From: Paenibacillus sp. 1_12
GTDB taxonomy: Bacteria > Bacillota > Bacilli > Paenibacillales > NBRC-103111
Length of the DNA stretch: 64,000 bases
Direction of reading: 5' to 3'
NCBI RefSeq assembly: GCF_900114475.1
Contig: NZ_FOTE01000011.1
Span: 62,001 to 126,000, forward strand
Shown here: positions 56,481 through 64,000 of the stretch, piece by piece
Layout: every line of letters begins with the position of its first letter
Position numbering within the stretch: the first letter of the stretch is position 1
Translations under genes and position numbers: made by a program
The notes under the pieces: generated by a model
Told to the model about the DNA's origin: nothing
Databases searched by the model: none
What the model saw: the letters and a program-made list of their open reading frames with translations, nothing else

Positions 56481-56753
56481 ATGAAAGTAGACGGAAGCAA
56501 TCGGATCGGTGCAGTGAACCCATACAAAAAAAGTTATGAAGCTTTGTCGGCTTCAGCGGCTAGTAAAACCGGTAAGAAAAAAGACCAGGTAGAAATTTCG
56601 AGCGAAGCCAAGGAGCTTCTTGGAACTCAAGGGCCAACAGGCCAGGAGCAGTCTGTAGACAAAATTGCTGAACTCAAATCGTCAGTAGCTGCTGGCACCT
56701 ATAAAATTGACGCTAGAACATTGGCGGAGAAGCTGTTCCCTTTTATTAAATAG
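56481..56753 (+). CDS. flgM: Anti-sigma-D factor FlgM
   Basis: A 90-residue protein. FlgM binds SigD until the hook is complete. The family pattern is present: N-terminal IGAVNPYKKSYE, a Ser/Ala/Lys-rich middle, DQVEISSEAKEL (about 37-48), and the sigma-binding C-terminal helices VDKIAELKSSVAAGTYKIDARTLAEKLF. ATG at 56481 is preferred: AGGTGGGA lies at correct spacing; earlier ATG/GTG codons abut it. Confidence 0.94.
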   Translation: MKVDGSNRIGAVNPYKKSYEALSASAASKTGKKKDQVEISSEAKELLGTQGPTGQEQSVDKIAELKSSVAAGTYKIDARTLAEKLFPFIK

Positions 56754-56783
56754 ATTACCAATCTGACGATTAGGTGGATGAAC

Positions 56784-57281
56784 ATGGCATTTGAAGCTTT
56801 GGTTCAAACGATGCAGGAACTCAACGACATACATGACATCTTATTCGAATTGGCCGAGCAGAAAAAACAGGTGCTTGTTCGTAATGATGTACCTCAACTC
56901 ATGCAGCTGGTATCTAAAGAAACCAAGCTGGTCAAACAGGTCGGTGAGCTAGATCAGCGAAGGATCGACACGATCGGACAATTTTTAATTGAAAAGGGTT
57001 ATAAGCCTAATCCGAAGGTGACTGTCAGCGATTTAACAAAGATCATTTTTAATCCTGCAGAAAAGAAAATGCTTTTGGATCTGCAAAAGCAGTTAATAGA
57101 TACCATTCGAAACTTAAGAGAATCGAATCGACTCAACCAGCAGCTTATCGAACACTCCTTGGCCTTTATCGATTATTCTTTGGATTTAATTGCGGGTCCT
57201 CCAGAGGATGGGGTATTTTATCAAAATCCGCAGCAGCAGCAGGCACCCAAACGAGTAGGAATGTTCGATACAAGGGCTTAA
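56784..57281 (+). CDS. flgN: FlgN-family flagellar chaperone
   Basis: A 165-residue, mostly helical protein (coiled-coil-like 1-60 and 90-140) matching FlgN (YvyG), the export chaperone for the hook-filament junction proteins FlgK and FlgL encoded next. The C-terminal 30 residues are flexible and Gln-rich (NPQQQQAPKR). ATG at 56784 is six bases after AGGTGG; the ATG at 56778 abuts that site. Confidence 0.9.
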   Translation: MAFEALVQTMQELNDIHDILFELAEQKKQVLVRNDVPQLMQLVSKETKLVKQVGELDQRRIDTIGQFLIEKGYKPNPKVTVSDLTKIIFNPAEKKMLLDLQKQLIDTIRNLRESNRLNQQLIEHSLAFIDYSLDLIAGPPEDGVFYQNPQQQQAPKRVGMFDTRA

Positions 57282-57313
57282 ATGATAGATATTAATGAAG
57301 GATGTGAACACGG

Positions 57314-58756
57314 ATGCGTTCTACATTTACCGGCTTAGAAGTAACCAAACGTGGATTGTTCACGCAGCAGACGGCATTGCAAACAACGGGACACAATATT
57401 ACGAACGCCAATACGCGTGGTTACACTCGCCAAGTGGTTAATATGGTAGCCGCAAAACCTTTTGAAAATTTAGGCATGCAGCGCAGTAATGTACCTGGGC
57501 AAATGGGACAAGGTGTGGAAGTCGAAAGCGTAACTCGAGTAAGAGAGCGGTTCTTGGATAAACAATTTTATAATGAAAATAAAGGTTTAGGGGAATGGAC
57601 AGTACGTAGAGATACGTTAGAAAAGCTGGAAGCTATCGTTAATGAACCTTCAGAGACAGGACTGAGAAAAGTTCTGGATAACTTTTGGAATTCATTTCAG
57701 GAGCTTAGCAAACAGCCAGATAATCTGGAAACTCGCGCGGTTGTCAAAGAGAGTGCGCTTGCCTTAACAGATGCATTTAATAACGTTGCCAAAAAATTAA
57801 ATGATCTATCCAACGATCTGTCCGATAATATCGATGTCAAAACGACAGAGGTTGACTCTACACTGAAACAAATTGCCAGACTGAATGGTGAAATTTTTCG
57901 GATTGAAGGTTTAGGTAACGATGCCAATGATCTCCGTGACCAACGTGACGTTCTGGTGGACGACTTATCCAGAGTCATTAACGTAACCGTGCAAGAAGAA
58001 GGGGACGGATATACAGTAAGAATGGGTAATACAACATTGGTCACTGGACAGACGCCTACGGACTTTAACAAAGCTCTTGTAGCAGCTTCTTATCCTGCCG
58101 ACTTGAATAGCGGAGAATTATATGCCCTTAATTTATCACAAACTACCTATGTAACTGAATATAAGAATCAATTGAATTCGATGGCAGCTACACTAGTCTC
58201 TGCAGTCAATGATGTACATACAAAAGGCTATACAATGAAAGAACCAGCTACACTAGGGGGCAACTTCTTTGATCCTGTAACAGACCCTTTAAAAGCAGCT
58301 GAAACTTTTAAAGTGAGCAAAAGTATAACCGACGATGTCGAAAATATTGCTTCATCAACGCGTAAGTATTTGGATGGGACCGTTGAAAAGGTAGTAAAGG
58401 GCAATAATGAATTGGCGCAGCAGCTGGCCGATCTTAAAAACACCAAATTTAATTTTAATGGCTCAGGAATTACTAAAATTATTTTGAATGGTGGTACATT
58501 CGATGAGTTCCTACGGGCTGTAGTTTCTGAGATCGGGGTACAAACGCAAGAGGCAACACGACAGTCCACCAACCAAAAAATTCTTGCTGATCAGTTGGAC
58601 TCACGAAGACAATCTGTAAGTGGAGTTTCCTTGGATGAAGAGATGGCCAATATGGTCAAGTTTCAGCATGCTTATAACGCTTCTGCACGTGCGCTTACTA
58701 CCTTTGATGAAATGCTGGATAAAGTGATCAACGGTATGGGTGTTGTAGGCAGATAA
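57314..58756 (+). CDS. flgK: Flagellar hook-associated protein 1 FlgK
   Basis: 480 residues. FlgK joins hook and filament. The N-terminal signature reads STFTGLEVTKRGLFTQQTAL with NITNANTRGYTRQ (about 30-42), and the C-terminus has SGVSLDEEMANMVKFQHAYNASARALTTFDEM. It is shorter than enterobacterial FlgK but in the Bacillales range. GAAGGATGTG precedes the ATG. Confidence 0.95.
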   Translation: MRSTFTGLEVTKRGLFTQQTALQTTGHNITNANTRGYTRQVVNMVAAKPFENLGMQRSNVPGQMGQGVEVESVTRVRERFLDKQFYNENKGLGEWTVRRDTLEKLEAIVNEPSETGLRKVLDNFWNSFQELSKQPDNLETRAVVKESALALTDAFNNVAKKLNDLSNDLSDNIDVKTTEVDSTLKQIARLNGEIFRIEGLGNDANDLRDQRDVLVDDLSRVINVTVQEEGDGYTVRMGNTTLVTGQTPTDFNKALVAASYPADLNSGELYALNLSQTTYVTEYKNQLNSMAATLVSAVNDVHTKGYTMKEPATLGGNFFDPVTDPLKAAETFKVSKSITDDVENIASSTRKYLDGTVEKVVKGNNELAQQLADLKNTKFNFNGSGITKIILNGGTFDEFLRAVVSEIGVQTQEATRQSTNQKILADQLDSRRQSVSGVSLDEEMANMVKFQHAYNASARALTTFDEMLDKVINGMGVVGR

Positions 58757-58792
58757 TAGATAGAGTTTATATATGGAAAGAGGTGAATATCC

Positions 58793-59692
58793 ATGCCATC
58801 AAGAGTAACGCAAACCATGCTTAATACGCAATTACTCCGTAACTTAAATAATAACCTAGGCAGAATGGATAATTTGCAAAACCAACTGGCTACAGGTAAA
58901 AGAATCAATAAACCTTCCGACGATCCGGTAGGTGTCAGCTTTTCTCTACGTTACCGTAGTGAATTGGCTCTGAACGATCAGTACCAACGTAATGTAGATG
59001 GTGCTGTGTCTTGGTTGGATTATACGGACACCACATTAGGCCAAGCGGGGGATGTGCTGCAGCGGGCACGAGAGCTGGCCGTGCAGGGTGCAACGGGTAC
59101 CAACTCGGAAGAATCACTTAATGCAATGAAAATTGAGATCGATCAGCTCAATGAACAACTACTGGGTATCGCGAACAGCAGGTTTAACGGTAAATATGTG
59201 TTTAATGGTCAGAAGACAGATGTTAAGCCGTATACGGATGTTGCAACAGCGGGAGCTACTGATTCAGATACTGAAGATATTCAATTTGAGATTGGTGTTG
59301 GTGTACGTCTGGCAATTAATAAAACAGGTCAACAAGTATTTGGTGCAGCTGATGGTGTAGATAACGCTTTTAATATTCTTAGTAGTTTGTCTAACGCTCT
59401 AAGCAGTCAGGATCAGAAAGGTATAGGAAAAGCAATTGAGCATATGGATACCAGAATGAACAAACTTTTAGCAGCCCGCTCTGACGTGGGTGCCAAGACC
59501 AATAGAATCCAATTGGCGGAAGACCGTCTTAAAGATATCGATACGAATCTACAGAGTCTTCAATCGAAAACTGAAGATGCTGATATGTCGCAGGTTATCA
59601 CAAACCTGAAAATGGATGAAAATGTGTATCAGGCATCTTTATCAGCTGGATCACAATTAATTAGACCAAGCTTGGCTGACTTTTTGAGATAA
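58793..59692 (+). CDS. flgL: Flagellar hook-associated protein 3 FlgL
   Basis: 299 residues with flagellin-like ends: MPSRVTQTMLNTQLLRNLN and LATGKRINKPSDDPVGVSFS at the N-terminus, DADMSQVITNLKMDENVYQASLSAGSQLI at the C-terminus. It forms the second junction layer below the filament. AAAGAGGTGAA precedes the ATG. Confidence 0.95.
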   Translation: MPSRVTQTMLNTQLLRNLNNNLGRMDNLQNQLATGKRINKPSDDPVGVSFSLRYRSELALNDQYQRNVDGAVSWLDYTDTTLGQAGDVLQRARELAVQGATGTNSEESLNAMKIEIDQLNEQLLGIANSRFNGKYVFNGQKTDVKPYTDVATAGATDSDTEDIQFEIGVGVRLAINKTGQQVFGAADGVDNAFNILSSLSNALSSQDQKGIGKAIEHMDTRMNKLLAARSDVGAKTNRIQLAEDRLKDIDTNLQSLQSKTEDADMSQVITNLKMDENVYQASLSAGSQLIRPSLADFLR

Positions 59693-59720
59693 ACATAGCT
59701 GAGCTTAAGGGAGGTTCTTC

Positions 59721-60290
59721 ATGCCGAGTATTCCGCAAATTCAAATTCGTCAGCAGCCGGCTTTGCTTGGCATTGATGCTGATCTCGGGACTCAGGATAT
59801 TCAGCAGCCACGGGCAACATTTGAGATGACTGTGGACCGTCCCAAGCAGGACATTAGACAGCCGCGTGGAGAGATGGATATTGACCAATCTCGAGCTTGG
59901 GATGCTCTCGGTATAGGACCATCCTTGGAAGTATTCAGTCGTATTTATTCGCAGGGCCGTGAAATTGCGTTACGAGGAATTGCAAGAAGAGTAGAAGATG
60001 GAAATCGGATGGCGCAAATTCAGCTTGACTCCAATCCATTTGCGGAGATAGCCAAAAATGTCGATCGCAACTTCTCTGAATACGATTATGCAGGCGAAGC
60101 TTCCTACGATAATGTTGACATTACCTATACCGCCCATAAAGCTGAGATCAATACTATAGACGGAAAAGTAAATTTAAATACACACCCGAACCGTGTCGAA
60201 TATGAGTATAACCGTGGCAAATTAAACATTTATATGCTGCAGCATCAAAGTATCGATATCTCGGTCGCTCCAATTGATTATAAAGCCTAA
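59721..60290 (+). CDS. yviE: YviE, DUF6470 family protein
   Basis: 189 residues, Gln-, Arg- and Asp-rich, beginning with PQIQIRQQPALLGIDADLGT and containing repeated Q-P-R-[AG] turns (IQQPRATFEM, IRQPRGEMDI). Family and position between flgL and fliW match YviE of B. subtilis, whose function is unknown. Its stop codon lies within the left arm of the following terminator. Confidence 0.88.
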   Translation: MPSIPQIQIRQQPALLGIDADLGTQDIQQPRATFEMTVDRPKQDIRQPRGEMDIDQSRAWDALGIGPSLEVFSRIYSQGREIALRGIARRVEDGNRMAQIQLDSNPFAEIAKNVDRNFSEYDYAGEASYDNVDITYTAHKAEINTIDGKVNLNTHPNRVEYEYNRGKLNIYMLQHQSIDISVAPIDYKA

Positions 60291-60336
60291 AGCTGTATAA
60301 TGAAGCTAATCATAGCTCTTATACAGCTTTTTTATT
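60289..60336 (+). terminator. Intrinsic terminator between yviE and fliW
   Basis: AAAGCTGTATAA (60289-60300) pairs perfectly with TTATACAGCTTT (60319-60330); an inner AGCT/AGCT pair is possible. Seven T bases end the structure. fliW-csrA therefore needs its own promoter or readthrough. Confidence 0.85.
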
Positions 60337-60373
60337 ACGTTACAATCATATACGGATAGAGAGGAAACAATCC

Positions 60374-60826
60374 ATGAAAATAAATACTTTATATTTTGGA
60401 GAACTTGAATATAGCAAGCAGGAGATGTTCCATTTCTCAAACGGCTTGCCAGGGCTTGAAGAGCATCGTGATTTTTTATTAATTCCTATGGAAGAAGGAG
60501 TACCTTTTTCTTACTTGCAGTCCTTAGATGAAGGCAGCCTTTCGATACTGGTTACGAACCCGTTTGATTACTTTCATGACTACGACTTCTCTATGAATGA
60601 AGGGACACAATTTGAGCTACAAATTGAACAGCCTGAAGACATTGAAGTATGGTCTGCAGTCACGGTAACTGAGGATCTAAATGAAGTGACCGTTAATTTA
60701 CTTGCACCAATTATTGTTAATTCTAAGAAAAAACTGGGCAGACAGATCATCCTCCATGATTCCGGCTATACCACCAAACATCCACTGCCATTGATACCGT
60801 CAGAAGAATCTATAGAGGAGGGATAA
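60374..60826 (+). CDS. fliW: Flagellar assembly factor FliW
   Basis: A 150-residue beta-barrel protein matching FliW: KINTLYFGELEYSKQEMFHFSNGLPGLEEHRDFLL at the start and VNLLAPIIVNSKKKLGRQIILHDSGY (about 113-138). In B. subtilis FliW binds either flagellin or CsrA; when flagellin is exported FliW captures CsrA and relieves repression of hag. AGAGAGGAAAC precedes the ATG. csrA starts two bases after its stop. Confidence 0.96.
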   Translation: MKINTLYFGELEYSKQEMFHFSNGLPGLEEHRDFLLIPMEEGVPFSYLQSLDEGSLSILVTNPFDYFHDYDFSMNEGTQFELQIEQPEDIEVWSAVTVTEDLNEVTVNLLAPIIVNSKKKLGRQIILHDSGYTTKHPLPLIPSEESIEEG

Positions 60827-60828
60827 TC

Positions 60829-61062
60829 ATGCTCGTCTTATCGAGGAAAAAAGGTGAATCGATCATGCTTGGTGATCATATCGAGTTGGTGGTTCTATCC
60901 ATTGAAGGTGAGAATGTGCGTATTGGTATTAATGCACCGAAACAGGTGGAAATCTATCGCAAGGAAGTGTTCGAGTCCATTCAAAAGGCCAATCGCGAGG
61001 CGGCAACGCACACTTTGAGTCCGATACAAATAGGCAAGCTGGTGAGGAAAAAGTCCGAATAA
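60829..61062 (+). CDS. csrA: Carbon storage regulator CsrA (translational repressor)
   Basis: A 77-residue RNA-binding dimer. The conserved fold is visible: MLVLSRKKGESIMLGD, VVLSIEGENVRIGINAPKQVEIYRKEVFESIQ (RNA-binding L4 and R44-region). In B. subtilis its main target is hag mRNA. GGAGGGATAATC precedes the ATG. The C-terminus is about 15 residues longer than the shortest CsrA proteins. Confidence 0.97.
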   Translation: MLVLSRKKGESIMLGDHIELVVLSIEGENVRIGINAPKQVEIYRKEVFESIQKANREAATHTLSPIQIGKLVRKKSE

Positions 61063-61166
61063 TGGATTTCTCAGGACAATGGCATGTTATTAAAGATATT
61101 TTCAAATAATTTTAAAATAGCTATTCACTTTCATTAGACAAATTACGATAAATTATGTAGCGGCAA

Positions 61167-61191
61167 AAACATAGGGCGGCCGACCCATGTT
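61167..61191 (+). other. Hairpin in the hag upstream region
   Basis: AACATaGGG and CCCATGTT pair around the loop CGGCCGA with one bulged A (61167-61191). It lies 14 bases before the CsrA-type hairpin. It could be part of the leader fold; its role is not known. Confidence 0.4.
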
Positions 61192-61204
61192 ATGCCCCAA
61201 TTAT

Positions 61205-61239
61205 CCACATGGATGTGGAATACGAAACTTCAAGGAGGA
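61205..61239 (+). promoter_or_regulatory. CsrA-binding sites in the hag leader
   Basis: CCACA-TGGA-TGTGG (61205-61218) presents GGA in a four-base loop and contains ACATGGATGT, a close match to the CsrA consensus RUACARGGAUGU. A second GGA lies in the ribosome site AAGGAGGA (61232-61239), 14 bases downstream. This two-site layout, with the second overlapping the ribosome site, is what allows CsrA to block hag translation in B. subtilis. Confidence 0.82.
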
Positions 61240-61247
61240 AGAATACA

Positions 61248-62882
61248 ATGAGAATTAATCACAATATCGCAGCTTTAAACACGCACCGTCAATTAACAGG
61301 TAACACTGCTGGTGCTAACAAATCCCTAGAGAAATTGTCTTCCGGTCTTCGCATTAACCGTGCCGGTGATGATGCAGCGGGCTTGGCAATCTCTGAAAAA
61401 ATGAGAGCGCAAATCCGCGGTTTGGATATGGCTGCTAAGAACTCCCAAGATGGTATTTCCTTGATCCAAACAGCTGAGGGTGCATTGAACGAAACTCACT
61501 CCATCCTGCAACGTATGCGCGAACTGGCTGATCAATCCGCGAATGGTACGAACACTGCTGACGACCGTAAAGCTCTTCAAGAAGAAGTATCCCAATTGAA
61601 AAGCGAAATCGACCGTATCGGTAACACTACTGAGTTCAATACACAGAAATTGTTGAACGGTGCTTTGAAATCAGCTGGTGGTGCAAATATCGCTCAAGAT
61701 ACAACTACAGGAGCAATTGTTGCTAAGCTTTCCGGTGGATCATTAACTGGCCGTATGACGTTGGCTTCTGGATCAGCGACTATAGCTGCTGCCAATTTCG
61801 CTAAGGAAACTATTACTATTGATGGGACTGCTATTGATGTAAACTGGCAGTTGCTGAATTCAGATCAACAAGACATTCTAAAGAGCGTTACATCTGGAAG
61901 TCCAGGTAGCCAAACTAAAGCTGCTGAGCTTATCGTTAACACTATTAATGCAGCAATCGATGCTTCAGGCGTGAATGTTGCTCATATCAGTGGTTATGTT
62001 GATTCGGCTGGTAATTTGGTTCTTGAGAGCGGCACTAAAGGTGTTGATTCCAAAATAACGTCAGATAACAAGGGTATTGTTGGAAAAGCAACAAGTCTTA
62101 GCGGTTCCGGTGGTGTTGCAGGTGCTGGTAGTACTACTTATAATGGAACTACAGTAATTTCAGGCGCGAAAGCTGATCTGTCTGTGAATGGAGTATTGCT
62201 TGAAGTTACAATTAGTGGTGGCGTGGAAAATGGAGTGACTTCTATGGCAAGTGGAGCCATACAGTTGCAAAAAGCAATTAACGATGCAATTACGGGATAT
62301 AACACAACAGGATCAGTTAAAAAACAAGGGGAAGAAGGCTATCTTGAAGCTGTTAAAGTTACAGTAGGTAAAGATGGTAACTTTATCATTAGTAGTGAGA
62401 GTGGTCCAGTCACTTTAAAAGATCACGCTGGATCCACCGCTATTGCCGATCTAGGCTTAAGTAGTGCTCAAACGGAAGGTAGCGCTAATGGTGGAATGAC
62501 CTTCCAGATTGGTGCTAACCGTGGACAAACCCTTACATTTGGTATTAGCGATATGCGTACAGCTGCACTTGGATTGTCAGCACTTGATATCTCCACTGCT
62601 TCCAAAGCATCTCAAGCGTTGACTGCTCTTGACTCAGCTATCCAAAATGTTTCGGCACAACGTTCCAAAATGGGTGCTGTACAAAACCGTTTGGAGCATA
62701 CAATCAATAACTTGCAAACTGCTTCCGAGAACTTGACAGGTGCTGAATCCCGTATCCGTGATGTTGATATGGCGAAAGAAATGATGGATTTCACAAAGAA
62801 TAACATCCTTTCACAAGCTGCTCAAGCTATGCTAGCACAAGCTAATCAACAGCCGCAAGGCGTTCTGCAATTGCTTCGTTAA
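61248..62882 (+). CDS. hag: Flagellin
   Basis: 544 residues. Conserved ends form the filament core: [20 protein letters not shown] through [10 protein letters not shown] (1-145) and the C-terminal [20 protein letters not shown] through [17 protein letters not shown] (about 455-544). Between lies a 300-residue Ser/Thr/Gly/Val-rich insert (150-450) that B. subtilis Hag (304 residues) lacks; it would form surface domains D2/D3 and offers many Ser/Thr for O-glycosylation. ATG at 61248 follows AAGGAGGAAG; upstream in-frame codons lie in the CsrA hairpin. No canonical sigma-D promoter was found in the 185 bases before it. Confidence 0.97.
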   Translation: MRINHNIAALNTHRQLTGNTAGANKSLEKLSSGLRINRAGDDAAGLAISEKMRAQIRGLDMAAKNSQDGISLIQTAEGALNETHSILQRMRELADQSANGTNTADDRKALQEEVSQLKSEIDRIGNTTEFNTQKLLNGALKSAGGANIAQDTTTGAIVAKLSGGSLTGRMTLASGSATIAAANFAKETITIDGTAIDVNWQLLNSDQQDILKSVTSGSPGSQTKAAELIVNTINAAIDASGVNVAHISGYVDSAGNLVLESGTKGVDSKITSDNKGIVGKATSLSGSGGVAGAGSTTYNGTTVISGAKADLSVNGVLLEVTISGGVENGVTSMASGAIQLQKAINDAITGYNTTGSVKKQGEEGYLEAVKVTVGKDGNFIISSESGPVTLKDHAGSTAIADLGLSSAQTEGSANGGMTFQIGANRGQTLTFGISDMRTAALGLSALDISTASKASQALTALDSAIQNVSAQRSKMGAVQNRLEHTINNLQTASENLTGAESRIRDVDMAKEMMDFTKNNILSQAAQAMLAQANQQPQGVLQLLR

Positions 62883-62905
62883 TCATTACTTTATTGGTAA
62901 TACAG

Positions 62906-62943
62906 AAAAGCCCTACATTTATATTTATGTAGGGCTTTTTTTT
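62906..62943 (+). terminator. Intrinsic terminator of hag
   Basis: AAAAGCCCTACAT (62906-62918), loop TTATATTT, ATGTAGGGCTTTT (62927-62939), then further T bases. It is strong and isolated, as expected for a monocistronic flagellin gene. Confidence 0.92.
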
Positions 62944-63098
62944 ATGGTGGCGCATCATGGGCGATAACTTGAGTTCAAGTCATGGTCCAATGAGTACTAT
63001 TGTCGTTTTTTACTACTTAGCTGCTATAAATATTAGATCTCTTGATGCCGATAAATAGGTAGACACTTAACATTGTTAGAGAACTGAGGAGATAAAGT

Positions 63099-63710
63099 AT
63101 GCAAGTATCTATACTGACGGAATTATGGGATATTGAGAATGACATTGATTCGATAAAAGAGCTTTTTATAAGAATCAATACAATATTAAAGCTCAATAAA
63201 CGCTACATGGATTATATGACAGTTGATGGTGCCCCAGTAAAAACTGACTTTCAGGATTACATTGAAGATCGAATCAAGGATATTAGTCAAATAGATATTA
63301 TTACTATAAGTCAGAAACGCCTTAATGATAATTTGCTAGTAACAGCGAATGAATATTTAACAGGTACCATCCCGCAACTTAATGGACTAGTCGATAGCTT
63401 TTATAAAGGAGCTAGCGAAGGGAGTTGGCAGAAATTCGGCGACCTTGTAGAAGGTTTTCTGTATATACACAAAGTTACAGAAGCACTATCAACCTCTGAG
63501 ACTGATTACAACACTTTAAATGGGATGCTGGAGCCATTTGTAAACGATTTTAATATCAAGTTAGTAATGCTGTTGGAAGTAGCCGAACAGCGGGACTCAC
63601 TCCAGATTGCTGATATCATTAATTACGAGATAAAACCATTATTAGAAAATTTCAATGTTTTATTAGAAACAACAATCGATAGTGAGGTTGTTCGAGATGA
63701 TTTACACTAA
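63099..63710 (+). CDS. Unknown helical protein paired with the Maf-like gene
   Basis: 203 residues, acidic and almost wholly helical by composition, with no cysteine, signal peptide or membrane segment. It begins MQVSILTELWDIENDIDSIKELF and ends SEVVRDDLH. I do not recognise a family. It overlaps the Maf-like gene by 14 bases, implying coupled translation, and lies after flagellin. A role with flagellin modification, such as partner or chaperone of the glycosyltransferase, is inferred from position only. TGAGGAGA precedes the ATG. Confidence 0.7.
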   Translation: MQVSILTELWDIENDIDSIKELFIRINTILKLNKRYMDYMTVDGAPVKTDFQDYIEDRIKDISQIDIITISQKRLNDNLLVTANEYLTGTIPQLNGLVDSFYKGASEGSWQKFGDLVEGFLYIHKVTEALSTSETDYNTLNGMLEPFVNDFNIKLVMLLEVAEQRDSLQIADIINYEIKPLLENFNVLLETTIDSEVVRDDLH

Positions 63711-64000
63711 TAACACTTTTTTTATGAAAAATAATTTCCCGAAAGTCATAGAATTTATTGAAGATTATAAGAACGCAGAAGAGCAGGCAGCAGCATCTAT
63801 AGTGTTGGCTAAAAATGGGATGCCCAATCTTGCTGTTGAAATCGAAGGCACTAGAAAGTATGTACATAGCCAATATGATCCACTAGTCGAGGCTGAAAGA
63901 ATAATTGCAGATTATATAGAAGAAGCTGCAAAAGCGAAACATATTTATTTTTTTGGAGTCGGCTTAGGATATCACATCAATGAATTGTTGAAAGTTAATC
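63697..64000 (+). CDS. Maf-like motility-associated glycosyltransferase, N-terminal part
   Basis: The frame from ATG 63697 is open to the window edge (101 residues). The stretch KYVHSQYDPLVEAERIIADY and IYFFGVGLGYHINELL matches the N-terminal half of Maf/MptE-like (DUF115) proteins, where a nucleotide-fold GxGLGYH motif follows an L-H-S-x-Y-D-P segment. Maf proteins transfer nonulosonic acids (pseudaminic or legionaminic acid) onto flagellin in several bacteria. The catalytic region lies outside the window. It overlaps the preceding gene, with GAGG ten bases upstream. Confidence 0.75.
   Translation, partial: MIYTNNTFFMKNNFPKVIEFIEDYKNAEEQAAASIVLAKNGMPNLAVEIEGTRKYVHSQYDPLVEAERIIADYIEEAAKAKHIYFFGVGLGYHINELLKVN

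Overview
The window is a 64 kb stretch of a spore-forming, flagellated, S-layer-bearing member of the Bacillales, most like Paenibacillus or a close relative. This rests on protein similarity recognised by eye and on gene order; no database search was possible. Every gene I can support lies on the + strand. The order follows the Bacillus subtilis backbone: rpiB-ywlG-glyA-upp-mnaA-atp, then murA-spoIID-spoIIQ-spoIIID-mbl-flhO-flhP-fabZ, then degSU-comF-flgM-flgN-flgK-flgL-yviE-fliW-csrA-hag. B. subtilis lacks some parts found here: an 11-gene nuo operon, a csaB/tagA/tagO/S-layer locus, and a Maf-type gene after flagellin.

Layout. 1-4108: end of rpiB, ywlG, serine hydroxymethyltransferase, uracil phosphoribosyltransferase and UDP-GlcNAc 2-epimerase. 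4227-11720: complete F1Fo ATP synthase operon with a clear promoter and terminator. 11755-22593: complete nuoABCDHIJKLMN operon with promoter and terminator and no nuoEFG. 22858-25392: a secreted SLH-anchored subtilase. 25443-34320: DUF1146 protein, murA, sporulation genes spoIID, spoIIQ and spoIIID, mbl, two flagellar rod/hook-family genes, a small membrane protein, a CDP-alcohol phosphatidyltransferase and fabZ. 34332-45954: phosphohexomutase, DUF5693 membrane protein, csaB, tagA, tagO, a large S-layer protein with three SLH motifs, and an unknown secreted protein. 46043-50541: an alpha/beta SASP, metK and a secreted phosphodiester glycosidase. 50789-55835: degS, degU, a glycosyltransferase-like fragment, comFA and comFC. 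55942-64000: late flagellar genes, fliW, csrA, flagellin, an unknown gene, and the start of a Maf-like flagellin glycosylation gene cut by the window edge.

How the genes work together. MnaA makes UDP-ManNAc. TagO starts the lipid-linked chain with GlcNAc-phosphate, TagA probably adds ManNAc, and CsaB probably adds pyruvyl ketal. Pyruvylated wall polymer is the known ligand of SLH domains, and both the S-layer protein and the subtilase carry SLH triplets. FliW and CsrA sit just before hag, whose leader shows a well-formed CsrA-type GGA hairpin.

The most unusual signal is a family of short elements between genes inside operons. Each is usually a GCTTACGAAGTA-like head followed by a 6-8 bp hairpin whose stem sequence changes between loci while pairing is kept. 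The hairpins sit immediately before the Shine-Dalgarno sequence of glyA, atpG (two units), atpD (three), atpC (three), nuoL (three) and metK (one). They look like a structured translation or mRNA-stability module of highly expressed genes, and I do not recognise them as a described class. I saw no rRNA, tRNA, CRISPR array, insertion sequence or prophage.
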